Notes: generated from the sequence alone by a model not told the origin. Shown: positions 8,587 through 18,167, numbered from the stretch's first letter. The stretch: 64,000 nucleotides of DNA from Psychrobacillus sp042885655 (GCF_042885655.1 NZ_JBHVRO010000002.1:124001-188000), one strand, 5' to 3'. Made by a program: numbers and translations.

Positions 8587-10392
8587 TTATCTTGAATGCT
8601 TGAACGATTGCGAGTGTTTAAAGTTTCGTGAATCTTTCTGTAAAGGTGCTTGTAACAGGTATTTGCTTCCAGATAGTTGTTTGCATTGTTTTTTTAAGTG
8701 ACTTGCCTTTTCCGCTAATTCATAAGTAGATAAGACGTTTTTGTTAGTGATTCCAGCGATGGAAATAGTTAGTAATGGGAATCGTTCATCGATGCCATGC
8801 CGATTTTTTGAAATAATTCTTCCTTTTAGTAAATCATGTGCATTGTAAAAATGTTCTATGGATGCATCAAAATCTCTAATTATTTTTTCGCAAAATTCAT
8901 GACTTTTGGAAGATGGTACAATCATGATGAAATCATCGCCACCAATATGTCCTATAAAATCATCAGTTTGGGTATTTTCCTTTAATATTTCAGCTAGTCG
9001 CATAATGACCTTATCGCCTTTTTCAAAACCGTAAACATCGTTGTATGGTTTAAAGTTATCGATATCAAAGTAAAGTACGGTATAGTTTATCTGCGAATCA
9101 ACACATTTTTGCAGTTGTTTTTCAATCATAATGTTACCAGGTAACTCAGAAAGTGGATTTAAATGTTTTGCGTAGTCAATTTCTAGCTGCATACTTTTTT
9201 CGAGTAAATCCTTAACGGTAACAACTCCAAAATATTGATCTTCTTTTGTAATGGTAATGAAGTCATATAAATGAATAGGATCACGATTCATCGCTATTTT
9301 TGCCACAACATCTATAGGGGTCGCCGCATCTACTTTCATATAGCTCCTATTCATAATTGCGGTGATTGGTTTTGTATTATATAGACTATATCCATACGGC
9401 CCGCTAAATTTCAAATGTAGTTTATTTCTCGTAATGACGCCAATTAATTTATCTCCATCTTTTATACAAAAACCGGGTAAGGCATCATTGGCCTCCATTA
9501 ATTTGCTTACTTTGAAAATAGGGGTATTACTAGAGATTGTTCGTAAAGGAGTCGCAATATGTTCGATGGAAGTATCTGTTAATCGACCAGAGCTAACCAT
9601 ATTTCTTTTTAAACTTTCTTCCTCAATTAACATTTTCAACTCTTCACGTATAGGCAAAATTTCAACATTTGGTTTCTGAATGAAATAACCTTGACCAAAA
9701 TGGACACCAATTTGGATAAGAGTAAGTAATTCCGCATTCGTTTCAATACCTTCAGCAATAATATGTATTTGTGAATAATTAGCAAATTCACTCAAACTTT
9801 TTACTAGAAGTTGCTTTGTTCTATCTTTATCAATATCGCGAATAAGCTTCATATCTAGTTTAATAAAATGTGGTCGAACATCTGTAATGACATTTAATCC
9901 AGAATAGCCTGACCCTACGTCATCAATGGCAATTTGGAAAAATTGTTTTTTATAATGATCAACCGTGTTAATAAAGTCCTTTAAATTATTTATTGCTTCT
10001 CTTTCAGTGATTTCAAAAACAATGGAATCGGAATCCATATGGAATTTACTTAAAAATTCTTTCGTAAAACCTTGTTTGAACTTAGGGTCATTCATAATAT
10101 TGGGATTTACATTTAAAAAAAGAATCCCTTTCGCTTTTAATTGATGAGCTTGTTTTAATGCGTTTCCTCTACATAAATTTTCAAGCTCCCAAAGTTGACC
10201 GCTTTTCATTGCATAATCAAATAGTTTTTCAGGATTTTGTAAAACAGTATTTTCAGGACCTCGAGTTAATGCTTCATATCCATATATTTGACCACTATGA
10301 AGAGAAATAATAGGCTGAAAAACGGTTTGAATTGCTCTTTCTTCTATAATGTATGAAAACAAATCCTGCAAATCATTATCTTCAATTGTCAT
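8587..10392 (-). CDS. Cyclic-di-GMP protein, EAL-CBS-CBS-GGDEF
   Basis: A 601-residue protein with reversed order: EAL phosphodiesterase domain first (about 15-255; EALTRG at 40-45, LNVNP, FEITERE, IDDVGSGYSG, AEGIETN, GQGYFI), then a CBS pair (about 275-400), then a GGDEF domain (about 410-575) whose signature reads GGDDF. The EAL metal and catalytic residues look complete, so c-di-GMP hydrolysis is likely. The GGDDF change and a weak inhibitory site leave cyclase activity doubtful; the GGDEF or CBS parts may sense GTP or adenylates. The ATG is preceded by AGGAGG. It has no transmembrane segment and is monocistronic, with repeats on one side and an intergenic stretch on the other. Confidence 0.85.
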   Translation of the reverse strand: MTIEDNDLQDLFSYIIEERAIQTVFQPIISLHSGQIYGYEALTRGPENTVLQNPEKLFDYAMKSGQLWELENLCRGNALKQAHQLKAKGILFLNVNPNIMNDPKFKQGFTKEFLSKFHMDSDSIVFEITEREAINNLKDFINTVDHYKKQFFQIAIDDVGSGYSGLNVITDVRPHFIKLDMKLIRDIDKDRTKQLLVKSLSEFANYSQIHIIAEGIETNAELLTLIQIGVHFGQGYFIQKPNVEILPIREELKMLIEEESLKRNMVSSGRLTDTSIEHIATPLRTISSNTPIFKVSKLMEANDALPGFCIKDGDKLIGVITRNKLHLKFSGPYGYSLYNTKPITAIMNRSYMKVDAATPIDVVAKIAMNRDPIHLYDFITITKEDQYFGVVTVKDLLEKSMQLEIDYAKHLNPLSELPGNIMIEKQLQKCVDSQINYTVLYFDIDNFKPYNDVYGFEKGDKVIMRLAEILKENTQTDDFIGHIGGDDFIMIVPSSKSHEFCEKIIRDFDASIEHFYNAHDLLKGRIISKNRHGIDERFPLLTISIAGITNKNVLSTYELAEKASHLKKQCKQLSGSKYLLQAPLQKDSRNFKHSQSFKHSR

Positions 10393-10642
10393 AATGAAAT
10401 CCTCCTAAAAACAAACCCAGTAATCTAATCTATAGTATAAATTAGAGAAATGTTGTCAATGTAAATTTAGCGTTAAATTTTCATTACCAATTAAATTTGA
10501 AGAAGCTTGTTGCTATAGATTAACAACAGTTGAAAGTTTTTTATATGGTTACTAGAATCTTTGTACAAAAATTAAACTTAAACATAGGATACTTCGTTAG
10601 TTTCGAGTGAATTATCTTTTGGGGGAGAAAAAACGAAAAAAA

Positions 10643-10675
10643 GTGCATCGCTATCTAGGCTGATGCGTTTTTTAG
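10643..10675 (+). terminator. Terminator-like hairpin
   Basis: TGCATC...GATGCG stem followed by TTTTTTAG. No gene lies directly upstream on this strand. Confidence 0.5.
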
Positions 10676-10822
10676 TTGTCTTTGATACGACTAAGGAGGG
10701 CATAATACCTTAAATGTTCAAGCAAATGTGAAAGTTCAAGCTTTCATGTTTGTATTGGAGCCTGGCACCTGAAATATTATGTTATTGACTATCTTTCTAA
10801 TGCAGTGTAACATATCTTTAAA

Positions 10823-10856
10823 TTGACACTTTAACGAGTTGAATCGTTAGTGTAAA
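10823..10856 (+). promoter_or_regulatory. Inverted repeat at ABC operon promoter
   Basis: TTGACACTTTAACGA faces TCGTTAGTGTAAA around a GTTGAA centre: an imperfect 13-base inverted repeat whose left arm carries a -35-like TTGACA. It lies 27 bases before the start and fits an operator for the transporter genes; the regulator is unknown. Confidence 0.4.
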
Positions 10857-10883
10857 TGATTTTACTAGGGGGTTTTTATAAAG

Positions 10884-11894
10884 ATGAGAAAAAAAATTAA
10901 AAATTTAGCTTTTCTACTAATTGGTGCAGTACTTTTGTTGGCTGCTTGTGGAGGAAATGAAAAGCAAAGTTCTACTGCTAAATCAAATGAAGAAACAAGT
11001 TCTAGTAGTGAAACAAAGAAATATAAAATAGGTGTTACACAAATTGTAGAGCATCCATCATTAAATGCTGCATTTGATGGATTTAAAAAAGCTTTGGAAG
11101 ATGCAGGGATTGATGCTGATTATAAAGTGGAAAATGCTCAAAATGATAATAGTTCAAATACAACGATTGCAAATAATTTAGTGAGCTCTGGTGTTGATTT
11201 AATTTTCGCCAACTCAACTCCAAGTGCTCAAGCCGTTGCAAGTGTAACGAAAGATATACCAATTGTATTTACATCTGTTACGGATGCAGTAAGTGCAGAG
11301 CTTGTTCAATCGATGGAAAAACCAGGTGGTAATGTAACTGGTACTGTTGATACACAACCTGAAGCAATTCCAAGTACCATAAAATTTTTAAAAGATGAAT
11401 TAGGTGCAAAAAATGTTGGAATGGTATTTAATGCTGGTGAACAGAACTCACGTGCACAAGTAGATGCAGTGAAAGAGCAAATGAGTGATGTTGGTTTAAA
11501 TGTAGTGGAAGCTTCTGTATCTACGTCAGCTGAAGTGAAACAAGCAACTGAATCTCTGATCGGCAAAGTAGATTCTTTGTATATTATTACAGACAATACA
11601 GTGGTATCTGCTCTAGAGTCTGTTGTTTCTGTTGCAAATGATCACAAGTTACCGATGATGGTTGGTGAGTTTGACTCTGTTAAAAGAGGCGGATTAGGCG
11701 CATTCGGATTTGAATATTTTGATATCGGTTATCAAGCCGGTCAAATGGCCGTGAAAATTCTAAAAGGCGAGAGTACTCCAGCAGAATTACCAGTACAATA
11801 TCCTCAAAATTTACGATTTGTACTAAATAAAGAAACGGCTGATATCCTTGGTCTAGAAGTTAAAGACGAGTGGAATTCGGAATTTGTTAAATAG
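10884..11894 (+). CDS. ABC transporter substrate-binding lipoprotein (TrpX-like)
   Basis: A 336-residue lipoprotein of the ABC_sub_bind family (PF04392). The signal peptide ends in LLAAC, giving a lipidated Cys at residue 21, followed by a Ser/Thr-rich linker and a two-lobed periplasmic-binding fold from about residue 40 (KIGVTQIVEHPSLNAA). Relatives are the aromatic amino-acid binding proteins TrpX/TyrB-like, so tryptophan or tyrosine uptake is a reasonable guess; the ligand cannot be read directly. First gene of a three-gene operon with permease and ATPase. Confidence 0.88.
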   Translation: MRKKIKNLAFLLIGAVLLLAACGGNEKQSSTAKSNEETSSSSETKKYKIGVTQIVEHPSLNAAFDGFKKALEDAGIDADYKVENAQNDNSSNTTIANNLVSSGVDLIFANSTPSAQAVASVTKDIPIVFTSVTDAVSAELVQSMEKPGGNVTGTVDTQPEAIPSTIKFLKDELGAKNVGMVFNAGEQNSRAQVDAVKEQMSDVGLNVVEASVSTSAEVKQATESLIGKVDSLYIITDNTVVSALESVVSVANDHKLPMMVGEFDSVKRGGLGAFGFEYFDIGYQAGQMAVKILKGESTPAELPVQYPQNLRFVLNKETADILGLEVKDEWNSEFVK

Positions 11895-11912
11895 ATAGGG
11901 GATTGGTTCTTT

Positions 11913-12947
11913 ATGTTTACAGCTATATTTGGATCTGTTGAGCAAGGAATCATTTATGCAATTATGGCACTCGGAGTATATCTAACGTTCCGAGTGCTAG
12001 ATTTTCCAGACTTAACTGTAGATGGGAGTTTCGTTACAGGTGCTGGAACAGCTGCTACAATGATTGTATTAGGGTACCACCCTGTTCTTGCAACTTTAAC
12101 TGCTATTGTTGCTGGATTTATTGCAGGATGCTTAACAGGTTTATTACATACTAAAGGGAAAATAAATCCGTTATTATCAGGAATTTTAATGATGATTGCT
12201 TTATATTCTATCAATCTTCGAATAATGGGTTTAACTTCGGAAAATTCGATTGGTCGACCAAATATCCCCCTTTTAAATTCGGAAACTTTGTTTAGCCTAT
12301 TTTATAGGTGGTGGGGTAAATTAGGAATTGATGAAACAATAAATAGTTTACTAGAAAGTATTGGCGTGCAGTACGTTCCTGGTACATGGGGAACAATTGT
12401 TGTAGTAGGTATTATAGTATTGATCATCAAATTAATTGTAGATTGGTTTTTGAAAACAGAAGTTGGTCTTGCCATTCGAGCAACTGGTGACAATAAAAAA
12501 ATGATTCGAAGCTTTTCCGCGAATACAGACAATTTAGTCATCATAGGATTAGGAATTTCAAATGCACTCGTTGCGCTCTCTGGAGCATTAATTGCACAAT
12601 ATGCAAAGTTCGCAGATATAGGAATGGGCATCGGAATGATAGTAATTGGATTAGCATCCGTAATTATCGGAGAAGCAATTTTTGGAACGAAGACGATAAT
12701 TCGTACTACGTTAGCTGTTATATCTGGTGCGATTGTCTACCGCATTGTATTAGCACTTGCCCTTCGTATAGATTTATTAGATACAGGGGATATGAAATTA
12801 ATAACAGCAATAATTGTTATTGCTGCTCTAATATTGCCTCAATACATTGATAAACGACGAGAAAAAAGAAGAAAAGCAAGACGTCATATGCAGCGTACTA
12901 TTTCCGAAGTTCAAGTCTTAAAGCAGGAGGGGAATGATCTTGCTTAA
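11913..12947 (+). CDS. ABC transporter permease (TrpY-like)
   Basis: A 344-residue integral membrane permease of the BPD_transp_2 family with about eight or nine hydrophobic segments and a basic cytoplasmic tail (DKRREKRRKARRH). The segment EVGLAIRATGDNKKMIRSF is the coupling-loop region typical of branched-chain/TrpY permeases that contact the ATPase. It starts 18 bases after the binding-protein stop and its end overlaps the ATPase gene, so expression is coupled. Confidence 0.88.
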   Translation: MFTAIFGSVEQGIIYAIMALGVYLTFRVLDFPDLTVDGSFVTGAGTAATMIVLGYHPVLATLTAIVAGFIAGCLTGLLHTKGKINPLLSGILMMIALYSINLRIMGLTSENSIGRPNIPLLNSETLFSLFYRWWGKLGIDETINSLLESIGVQYVPGTWGTIVVVGIIVLIIKLIVDWFLKTEVGLAIRATGDNKKMIRSFSANTDNLVIIGLGISNALVALSGALIAQYAKFADIGMGIGMIVIGLASVIIGEAIFGTKTIIRTTLAVISGAIVYRIVLALALRIDLLDTGDMKLITAIIVIAALILPQYIDKRREKRRKARRHMQRTISEVQVLKQEGNDLA

Positions 12948-13737
12948 ACTTCAATCGATAAATAAAATCTTTAATGAAGCAACTGCAGATGAGAAAATTG
13001 CATTAGATCAAATTAATTTAGAATTAAAAGCTGGAGATTTTGTCACAGTGATTGGAAGTAATGGAGCAGGTAAGTCCACTATGATGAATATGATATCTGG
13101 CGCACTCACACCTGACTTTGGAAAGATAGTAATAGATGGTAATGACGTTTCTAAATTACCTGAGTATAAAAGGTCTCAGTATATCGGTCGAGTTTTTCAA
13201 GATCCTATGGCAGGAACTGCGCCTTCGATGACGATAGAAGAAAATCTTGCACTTGCATTTTCGAGAAATAAAAAGCGTGGATTAAAAATCGGTGTGGATA
13301 AAAAGAGAAGAGAGTTTTTTATTCAATCACTTGAGAAGTTGCACTTGAATTTAGATACTCGTTTAAATGCAAAAGTAGGTTTGTTGTCCGGGGGAGAAAG
13401 GCAGGCACTTTCACTTTTAATGGCGACATTTACAAAGCCATCTATATTATTATTAGATGAGCATACGGCAGCTCTTGATCCTTCCCGAGCAGAATTAATT
13501 ACTAATTTAACGAAGCAACTTGTTGAAGAGGATCAACTTACTACGCTTATGGTTACGCATAATATGCAACAAGCTCTAGACCTAGGTAATCGATTAATTA
13601 TGATGGATAAAGGTCAAATTATTTTAGAAGTTGATGAAGTAGAGAAGAATGGTTTAACAATTGCAAAACTAATGGAAGAGTTTCAACGAATCCGTGGTGA
13701 AAAGTTAACAAGTGACCGTACGCTTCTATCTGAATGA
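12940..13737 (+). CDS. ABC transporter ATPase (TrpZ-like)
   Basis: A 265-residue nucleotide-binding subunit: Walker A GSNGAGKST, signature LSGGERQ, Walker B ILLLDEHTAALD, and H-loop VTHNMQQ. It energises the transporter encoded by the two genes upstream. An ATG at 12934 lies only 3 bases from AGGAGG (12925-12930), too close; TTG 12940 is 9 bases away and gives the usual LKLQSINKIF beginning, so I place the start there. It overlaps the permease end by 8 bases. A strong terminator follows. Confidence 0.88.
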   Translation: MLKLQSINKIFNEATADEKIALDQINLELKAGDFVTVIGSNGAGKSTMMNMISGALTPDFGKIVIDGNDVSKLPEYKRSQYIGRVFQDPMAGTAPSMTIEENLALAFSRNKKRGLKIGVDKKRREFFIQSLEKLHLNLDTRLNAKVGLLSGGERQALSLLMATFTKPSILLLDEHTAALDPSRAELITNLTKQLVEEDQLTTLMVTHNMQQALDLGNRLIMMDKGQIILEVDEVEKNGLTIAKLMEEFQRIRGEKLTSDRTLLSE

Positions 13738-13745
13738 AAAAGAGA

Positions 13746-13792
13746 AAGAACTGTTTCTTAAAGTCTTATTCGACTTAAGAACAGTTCTTTTT
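13746..13792 (+). terminator. Terminator of ABC transporter operon
   Basis: AAAGAACTGTT...AACAGTTCTTT, extended inward by CTTAAAGTC/GACTTAAG, followed by TTTTTTG. Confidence 0.85.
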
Positions 13793-13807
13793 TGATTTTA
13801 ATAAATA

Positions 13808-13834
13808 GGGCTATCCTTTAAAAAAGGATAGCCC
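13808..13834 (-). terminator. Terminator of katA
   Basis: GGGCTATCCTTT pairs with AAAGGATAGCCC. Read on the minus strand it lies 16 bases after the catalase stop; the T-run there is broken (TATTTATT). Confidence 0.65.
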
Positions 13835-13849
13835 TCAGTATAGATTATG

Positions 13850-15328
13850 TTAAGCCATTGCTGCTTCGATATTCCCCCAAGGAATTTCCATTACATCGGC
13901 AAGACCTTTTCCGTATGCAGGATCAGCTTTGTAGCAATGAATAATGTGACGAACTTTAATATATTCTTCTACACCATTCATATTACGAGCGGTATTTTCA
14001 AACAATACTTGTTGTTGTTCTGGACTCATCAAATTGAATAATTTCCCAGGTTGTTCAAAGTAATTATCGTCGTCCTCTCGGAAGTCCCAAATAGAAGCTG
14101 CACCATTTATCGCTAGAGGTGGTTCTTTAAATTCAGGTTGTGCTTTCCATTGACCGTAACTGTTTGGTTCGTAGTGAAGTGTTCCTCCTAAGTTACCATC
14201 TGTACGCATTGCGCCATCTCTATGGAAAGAGTGAACAGGGCATTTCGGTTGATTGACTGGAATTTGGTGATGGTTAACACCAAGACGATAGCGCTGTGCA
14301 TCACCATAAGAGAATAATCGCCCTTGTAACATTCTGTCAGGAGAGAAGCTAATACCTGGTACTACATTAGCTGGTGTAAATGCAGCTTGTTCGACTTCTG
14401 CAAAATAGTTTTCAGGGTTGCGATTTAGTTCCCATTCACCAACTTCAATTAAAGGGAAATCTTTTTTGTACCAAACTTTTGTTAAATCAAATGGATTATA
14501 AGGCATATTATTTGCTTGTTCTTCTGTCATTACTTGAATATACATTTTCCATTTTGGGAAATCACCTTTTTCGATACTTTCAAAAAGATCACGTTGATGA
14601 CTTTCACGGTCTTTCCCTACAAGAGTCTCTGCTTCTTGATCCGTTAAGTTTTTAATTGGTTGCTGAGATCGCATATGGAATTTTACCCAAACTCGCTCGT
14701 TATTAGCATTTATCATACTGAATGTATGGCTTCCAAAACCATGCATATGACGATATGTTTCAGGAATACCACGATCACTCATTACAATAGTCACTTGATG
14801 AAGCGCTTCAGGTAATGATGTCCAAAAATCCCAATTGTTATTTGCACTACGCATATTTGTACGTGGATCACGTTTAACTGCATGGTTTAAATCTGGAAAG
14901 TTAAGTGGGTCACGGAAGAAGAATACAGGTGTATTATTTCCGACTAAATCCCAGTTTCCTTGGTCTGTGTAAAATCGCATTGAAAATCCACGAATATCAC
15001 GTTCTGCATCAGCAGCTCCACGTTCACCAGCTACTGTGGAGAAACGTACAAACATTTCAGTTTCTTTTCCAATTTCGGAGAAAATACTTGCTTTTGTATA
15101 TTGAGTAATGTCATTAGTAACAGTAAATTTACCATATGCTGCCGAACCTTTCGCGTGCATACGACGTTCTGGAATAACTTCTCTATCAAAGTGTGCCAGT
15201 TTTTCTAATAACCAAACATCTTGAAGTAATAATGGTCCACGTGGTCCCGCAGACATAGAGTTCTGATTGTCTACTACAGGTGCTCCAGCTGCTGTTGTCA
15301 ATTTGTTGTTTTCTTGATTCTCTGTCAT
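13850..15328 (-). CDS. katA: Monofunctional haem catalase KatA
   Basis: A 492-residue small-subunit clade 3 catalase converting hydrogen peroxide to water and oxygen. Visible signatures: the active-site segment FDREVIPERRMHAKG with catalytic His58, the distal Asn in GNNTPVFFFRDP, and the haem-iron tyrosine in RLFSYGDAQRYRLG near residue 340. The N-terminal extension (MTENQENNKLTTAAGAPV) is normal for vegetative Bacillus KatA. The ATG has AGGAGGAAA. A PerR-like box lies directly upstream, consistent with peroxide derepression. Monocistronic, with its own terminator. Confidence 0.95.
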   Translation of the reverse strand: MTENQENNKLTTAAGAPVVDNQNSMSAGPRGPLLLQDVWLLEKLAHFDREVIPERRMHAKGSAAYGKFTVTNDITQYTKASIFSEIGKETEMFVRFSTVAGERGAADAERDIRGFSMRFYTDQGNWDLVGNNTPVFFFRDPLNFPDLNHAVKRDPRTNMRSANNNWDFWTSLPEALHQVTIVMSDRGIPETYRHMHGFGSHTFSMINANNERVWVKFHMRSQQPIKNLTDQEAETLVGKDRESHQRDLFESIEKGDFPKWKMYIQVMTEEQANNMPYNPFDLTKVWYKKDFPLIEVGEWELNRNPENYFAEVEQAAFTPANVVPGISFSPDRMLQGRLFSYGDAQRYRLGVNHHQIPVNQPKCPVHSFHRDGAMRTDGNLGGTLHYEPNSYGQWKAQPEFKEPPLAINGAASIWDFREDDDNYFEQPGKLFNLMSPEQQQVLFENTARNMNGVEEYIKVRHIIHCYKADPAYGKGLADVMEIPWGNIEAAMA

Positions 15329-15346
15329 TGACTATTTCCTCCTAGA

Positions 15347-15361
15347 TTAGAATATTTATAA
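15347..15361. promoter_or_regulatory. Candidate PerR box for katA
   Basis: TTAGAATATTTATAA differs from the PerR consensus TTATAATNATTATAA at two of 14 defined positions. It sits just upstream of the katA ribosome site, overlapping the likely promoter. Fur and Zur boxes are related, but position and target favour PerR. Confidence 0.6.
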
Positions 15362-15450
15362 TACAAGAATGATTATATCAAAGTAATAAGTATTTTACTA
15401 GGAATGAAATATAAAAGTTTTCGACAAAATACCCGATAATCAGTAATAAA

Positions 15451-15481
15451 AACACTTGTGAGAACTGGTATCACAAGTGTT
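15451..15481 (-). terminator. Terminator of ilvA
   Basis: AACACTTGTGA (15451-15461) pairs with TCACAAGTGTT (15471-15481). On the minus strand the stem is followed by TTTTATTAC and begins 13 bases beyond the ilvA stop. Confidence 0.8.
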
Positions 15482-15493
15482 GTTTAAGTTATA

Positions 15494-16759
15494 TTAAATT
15501 AATAAATCGAAAAGAGTACTATCTTTGTTCACTTCTTTATAAGAAAATCCATTCTCAATCATTCGAGAAATTAAGTTGATATAATCATTACTATTTTTCA
15601 ATTCAATTCCAACTAAGGCAGGTCCACTTTCTTTATTATTTTTCTTAGTATATTCAAATGTTGTAATATCATCGTTTGGACCGAGTACTTTATCAAGAAA
15701 TTCCCGTAAGGCTCCAGCTCTCTGAGGGAAGCTAACAATGAAATAATATAGAAGTCCTTCATGTATTAATGACTTTTCTTTAATCTCTTGCATTCTACCA
15801 ATATCATTATTCCCACCACTAATAACGCATACAACAGTTTTACCTTTAATTTGGTGCTGATAATAGTCTAACGCTGAAATAGGAAGTGCCCCAGCAGGTT
15901 CAGCAATAATTGCATGTTTATTGTACAAGTCTAAAATAGTTGAACAAACTTTCCCCTCTGGAACGAGCACAATATCATCCAAATATTTTTGACAAATTTC
16001 ATAAGTGAGACTTCCTGCACATTTAACTGCTGCTCCATCTACAAATTTATCGATTGTTTCAAGAACAAAGGGGCCTTTATTTTCTAAAGCAGCTTTCATA
16101 CTACCAGCACCAGCAGGTTCTACACCAATAATTTTTGTTTGAGAAGAGAGATTCTTTATATAAGTAGAAATCCCAGAAATTAAACCACCGCCACCAATAC
16201 TACCGAATACAAAATCTATTGGTTCTTCAATGTCATTCATAATTTCAACAGCAACTGTTCCTTGACCGGCAATGATATCCCGGTCATCAAAAGGGTGGAT
16301 GAAAATTCGATCTTCTGCTTCCGCGCAGGCAATCGCGCTTTGTGCAGAATCATCAAATGTATCGCCAGAAAGTAATATTTCAACAAATTCACGACCAAAC
16401 ATCCTTACTTGGTCAATTTTTTGTTTAGGTGTAGTGAGGGGCATAAAAATTTTGGCCGTTATTCTTAAATGTGCACAAGCATATGCAACGCCTTGTGCAT
16501 GATTCCCAGCACTTGCACATACCACACCACTCGCTCGAGCCTCATTCTCAATTGACTTAATTTTGTAATATGCTCCACGTAATTTAAAAGAGCGAACATG
16601 CTGTAAATCTTCTCTTTTAATATAAACGGTGCAATTGTATTTTTCAGATAAATATTCGTTTTTTTGTAATGGTGTGTGGACCACAACATCTTTTAGGAAT
16701 TGATGTGCAATTAGCACGTTTTCTACTTGTATCGATTTCACATCTGCTACTTGCATCAT
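15494..16759 (-). CDS. ilvA: Threonine dehydratase (biosynthetic)
   Basis: A 421-residue PLP enzyme deaminating threonine to 2-oxobutyrate, the entry to isoleucine synthesis. The PLP lysine is Lys59 in RSFKLRGAY; the glycine loop is FGSIGGGGLISG. A C-terminal ACT-like regulatory domain of about 90 residues (FPQRAGALREFLDKVLGPND) marks the biosynthetic, isoleucine-feedback type. A longer frame from TTG 16777 overlaps the GGAGG site; ATG 16759 fits the ribosome site, with a second ATG directly after. It stands alone, away from ilvBHC or leu genes. Confidence 0.92.
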   Translation of the reverse strand: MMQVADVKSIQVENVLIAHQFLKDVVVHTPLQKNEYLSEKYNCTVYIKREDLQHVRSFKLRGAYYKIKSIENEARASGVVCASAGNHAQGVAYACAHLRITAKIFMPLTTPKQKIDQVRMFGREFVEILLSGDTFDDSAQSAIACAEAEDRIFIHPFDDRDIIAGQGTVAVEIMNDIEEPIDFVFGSIGGGGLISGISTYIKNLSSQTKIIGVEPAGAGSMKAALENKGPFVLETIDKFVDGAAVKCAGSLTYEICQKYLDDIVLVPEGKVCSTILDLYNKHAIIAEPAGALPISALDYYQHQIKGKTVVCVISGGNNDIGRMQEIKEKSLIHEGLLYYFIVSFPQRAGALREFLDKVLGPNDDITTFEYTKKNNKESGPALVGIELKNSNDYINLISRMIENGFSYKEVNKDSTLFDLLI

Positions 16760-16875
16760 GATTTTTCCAACCTCCAATATATTAAATATTTATATATTTT
16801 AACACGCCACAGTGGTGAATCGCTACAATAATTTAGAGAATTCGAAATAATGTAACAAATTATGTGTATTTATTT

Positions 16876-16922
16876 ATTACAAAGGTATTACTGGTGCCAG
16901 GCACCAGTAATACCTTTGTAAT
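16876..16922. repeat. 47-base perfect palindrome centred on GGTGCCAGGCACC
   Basis: Two 23-base arms (ATTACAAAGGTATTACTGG TGCC and complement) around a single central A (16899). The core is the GGTGCCAGGCACC motif also found near 10.8, 19.3, 22.3 and 27.4 kb. It lies in the gap between ilvA and the amidohydrolase gene. Confidence 0.85.
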
Positions 16923-16930
16923 AATAGAAA

Positions 16931-16962
16931 AGGAGGTTACCGATGATTATGGGTAACCTCCT
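16931..16962 (-). terminator. Terminator of amidohydrolase gene
   Basis: AGGAGGTTACC pairs with GGTAACCTCCT across a 10-base loop. On the minus strand it is followed by TTTTCTATTATT and lies 12 bases after the stop. Confidence 0.75.
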
Positions 16963-16973
16963 GTTAGCTATAC

Positions 16974-18149
16974 TTATTTCATACATATGTTTTCAGCTAT
17001 TTTAACAAAATATTCTGTGCCATATTGTAAAGCATCCTCGTCTACCATAAATTTAGGGTGATGAAGAGGGAAGTCATTACCAAGCTTTTCGTTATAAATG
17101 CCGATAAATTGCATAGAACCAGGAGCTTTTTGTAAATAAGCAGAGAAATCTTCTCCACCAAACATTGGTTTATCTTGATGAATAACATATTCTTTCCCAA
17201 ATACTTCTATTGCTGCGTTTCTAGAGATTGCAACCGTTTCTTTATCATTTATAACTGGATCATATCCATCCATCCAATTAATTTTATAAGATGCTCCGTG
17301 TGCCTCTGTAATTCCTTTGACAATCTGATTGACATATTTTTTTGCTTCATTTCGACTTAAATGGTCAAGTGAACGCAATGTACCTCCTATGTATGCAGTT
17401 TCAGGAATTACATTTAAAACATTTCCGCTTTGGAAGACAACAACAGATAAAACAGGTACTTGTAATGCAGAAATTTTTCTAGCTACTATTTGTTGAAGGT
17501 TAGTTACAACCTCTGCACCAATTACAATTGGATCTATTGTTTTTTCAGGCATTGCAGCATGTCCGCCTTTACCAATAATAGTTATTTCAAAATCATCGAT
17601 AGCAGCACACCATACGTCATCCTTCATTCCAATTGTTCCTGATTTTAAATATGGGTCTACATGTAATGCGAAAATATGATCTACTCCATCTACTACTCTT
17701 TGTTCTACTAATCCAAGAGCTCCGCCAGGACTAACTTCTTCAGCATGCTGAAAGATAAATCGAATTTCTCCGCTAATTTCTTCTATTCTCGTGGAAAGCT
17801 CTTTTGCAGCACCTAGTAACATAGCAGTGTGTGTATCATGCCCACAAGCATGCATTACACCTACATTTTTTGATTTGAAAGGAACATCTGTTTCTTCTAC
17901 AATCGGAAGTGCATCTATATCAGCACGGAATGCAATAGAAAGAGGGCTCTCGGTTACTTTTTTACCTTTTAATACTGCTAGAACGCTTGTTTTTGTTGGT
18001 CTTGAAACTTCTAAATTAGGAAATGTTTCTAGTAATTCATAAATAAAATTAGATGTTTCAACTTCCTCAAAACCTAATTCTGGATTTTCGTGAATATGTC
18101 TTCTCCAGCTAATAATTTCTTCTTTAATTGATTCTTGTTTAATTGCCAA
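16974..18149 (-). CDS. M20-family amidohydrolase (N-acyl amino acid or aminobenzoyl-glutamate hydrolase type)
   Basis: A 391-residue metallohydrolase of the M20D/IAA-amidohydrolase group. Metal ligands are visible in MHACGHDTHTAMLLG, the catalytic region HAEEVSPGGA, and FGGEDFSAYLQ; a dimerisation domain lies in the middle. It hydrolyses N-acyl-amino acids or related amides in the cytosol. A longer frame begins at TTG 18164 inside the GGAGG site; TTG 18149 is correctly spaced and starts MAIKQES. Immediately upstream is the decayed 3' end of a YfcC/AbgT-like transporter, implying a former uptake-plus-hydrolysis operon and favouring a peptide-like amide substrate. Confidence 0.88.
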   Translation of the reverse strand: MAIKQESIKEEIISWRRHIHENPELGFEEVETSNFIYELLETFPNLEVSRPTKTSVLAVLKGKKVTESPLSIAFRADIDALPIVEETDVPFKSKNVGVMHACGHDTHTAMLLGAAKELSTRIEEISGEIRFIFQHAEEVSPGGALGLVEQRVVDGVDHIFALHVDPYLKSGTIGMKDDVWCAAIDDFEITIIGKGGHAAMPEKTIDPIVIGAEVVTNLQQIVARKISALQVPVLSVVVFQSGNVLNVIPETAYIGGTLRSLDHLSRNEAKKYVNQIVKGITEAHGASYKINWMDGYDPVINDKETVAISRNAAIEVFGKEYVIHQDKPMFGGEDFSAYLQKAPGSMQFIGIYNEKLGNDFPLHHPKFMVDEDALQYGTEYFVKIAENICMK

Positions 18150-18167
18150 TATTATTACCTCCAATAA

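Larger units (their letters stand above)
10393..10883. other. Intergenic region before the ABC transporter operon
   Basis: No gene seen. It holds a terminator-like hairpin (10643-10675), a degenerate GGTGCCAGGCACC-family site (10757-10770) and an inverted repeat beside the transporter start (10823-10856). Confidence 0.6.

Noticed and set aside
10393..10883. c-di-GMP riboswitch or T-box leader near the EAL gene and ABC operon
   Set aside because: No GNRA-tetraloop/receptor pattern and no T-box (TGGN) sequence was seen; only simple hairpins.
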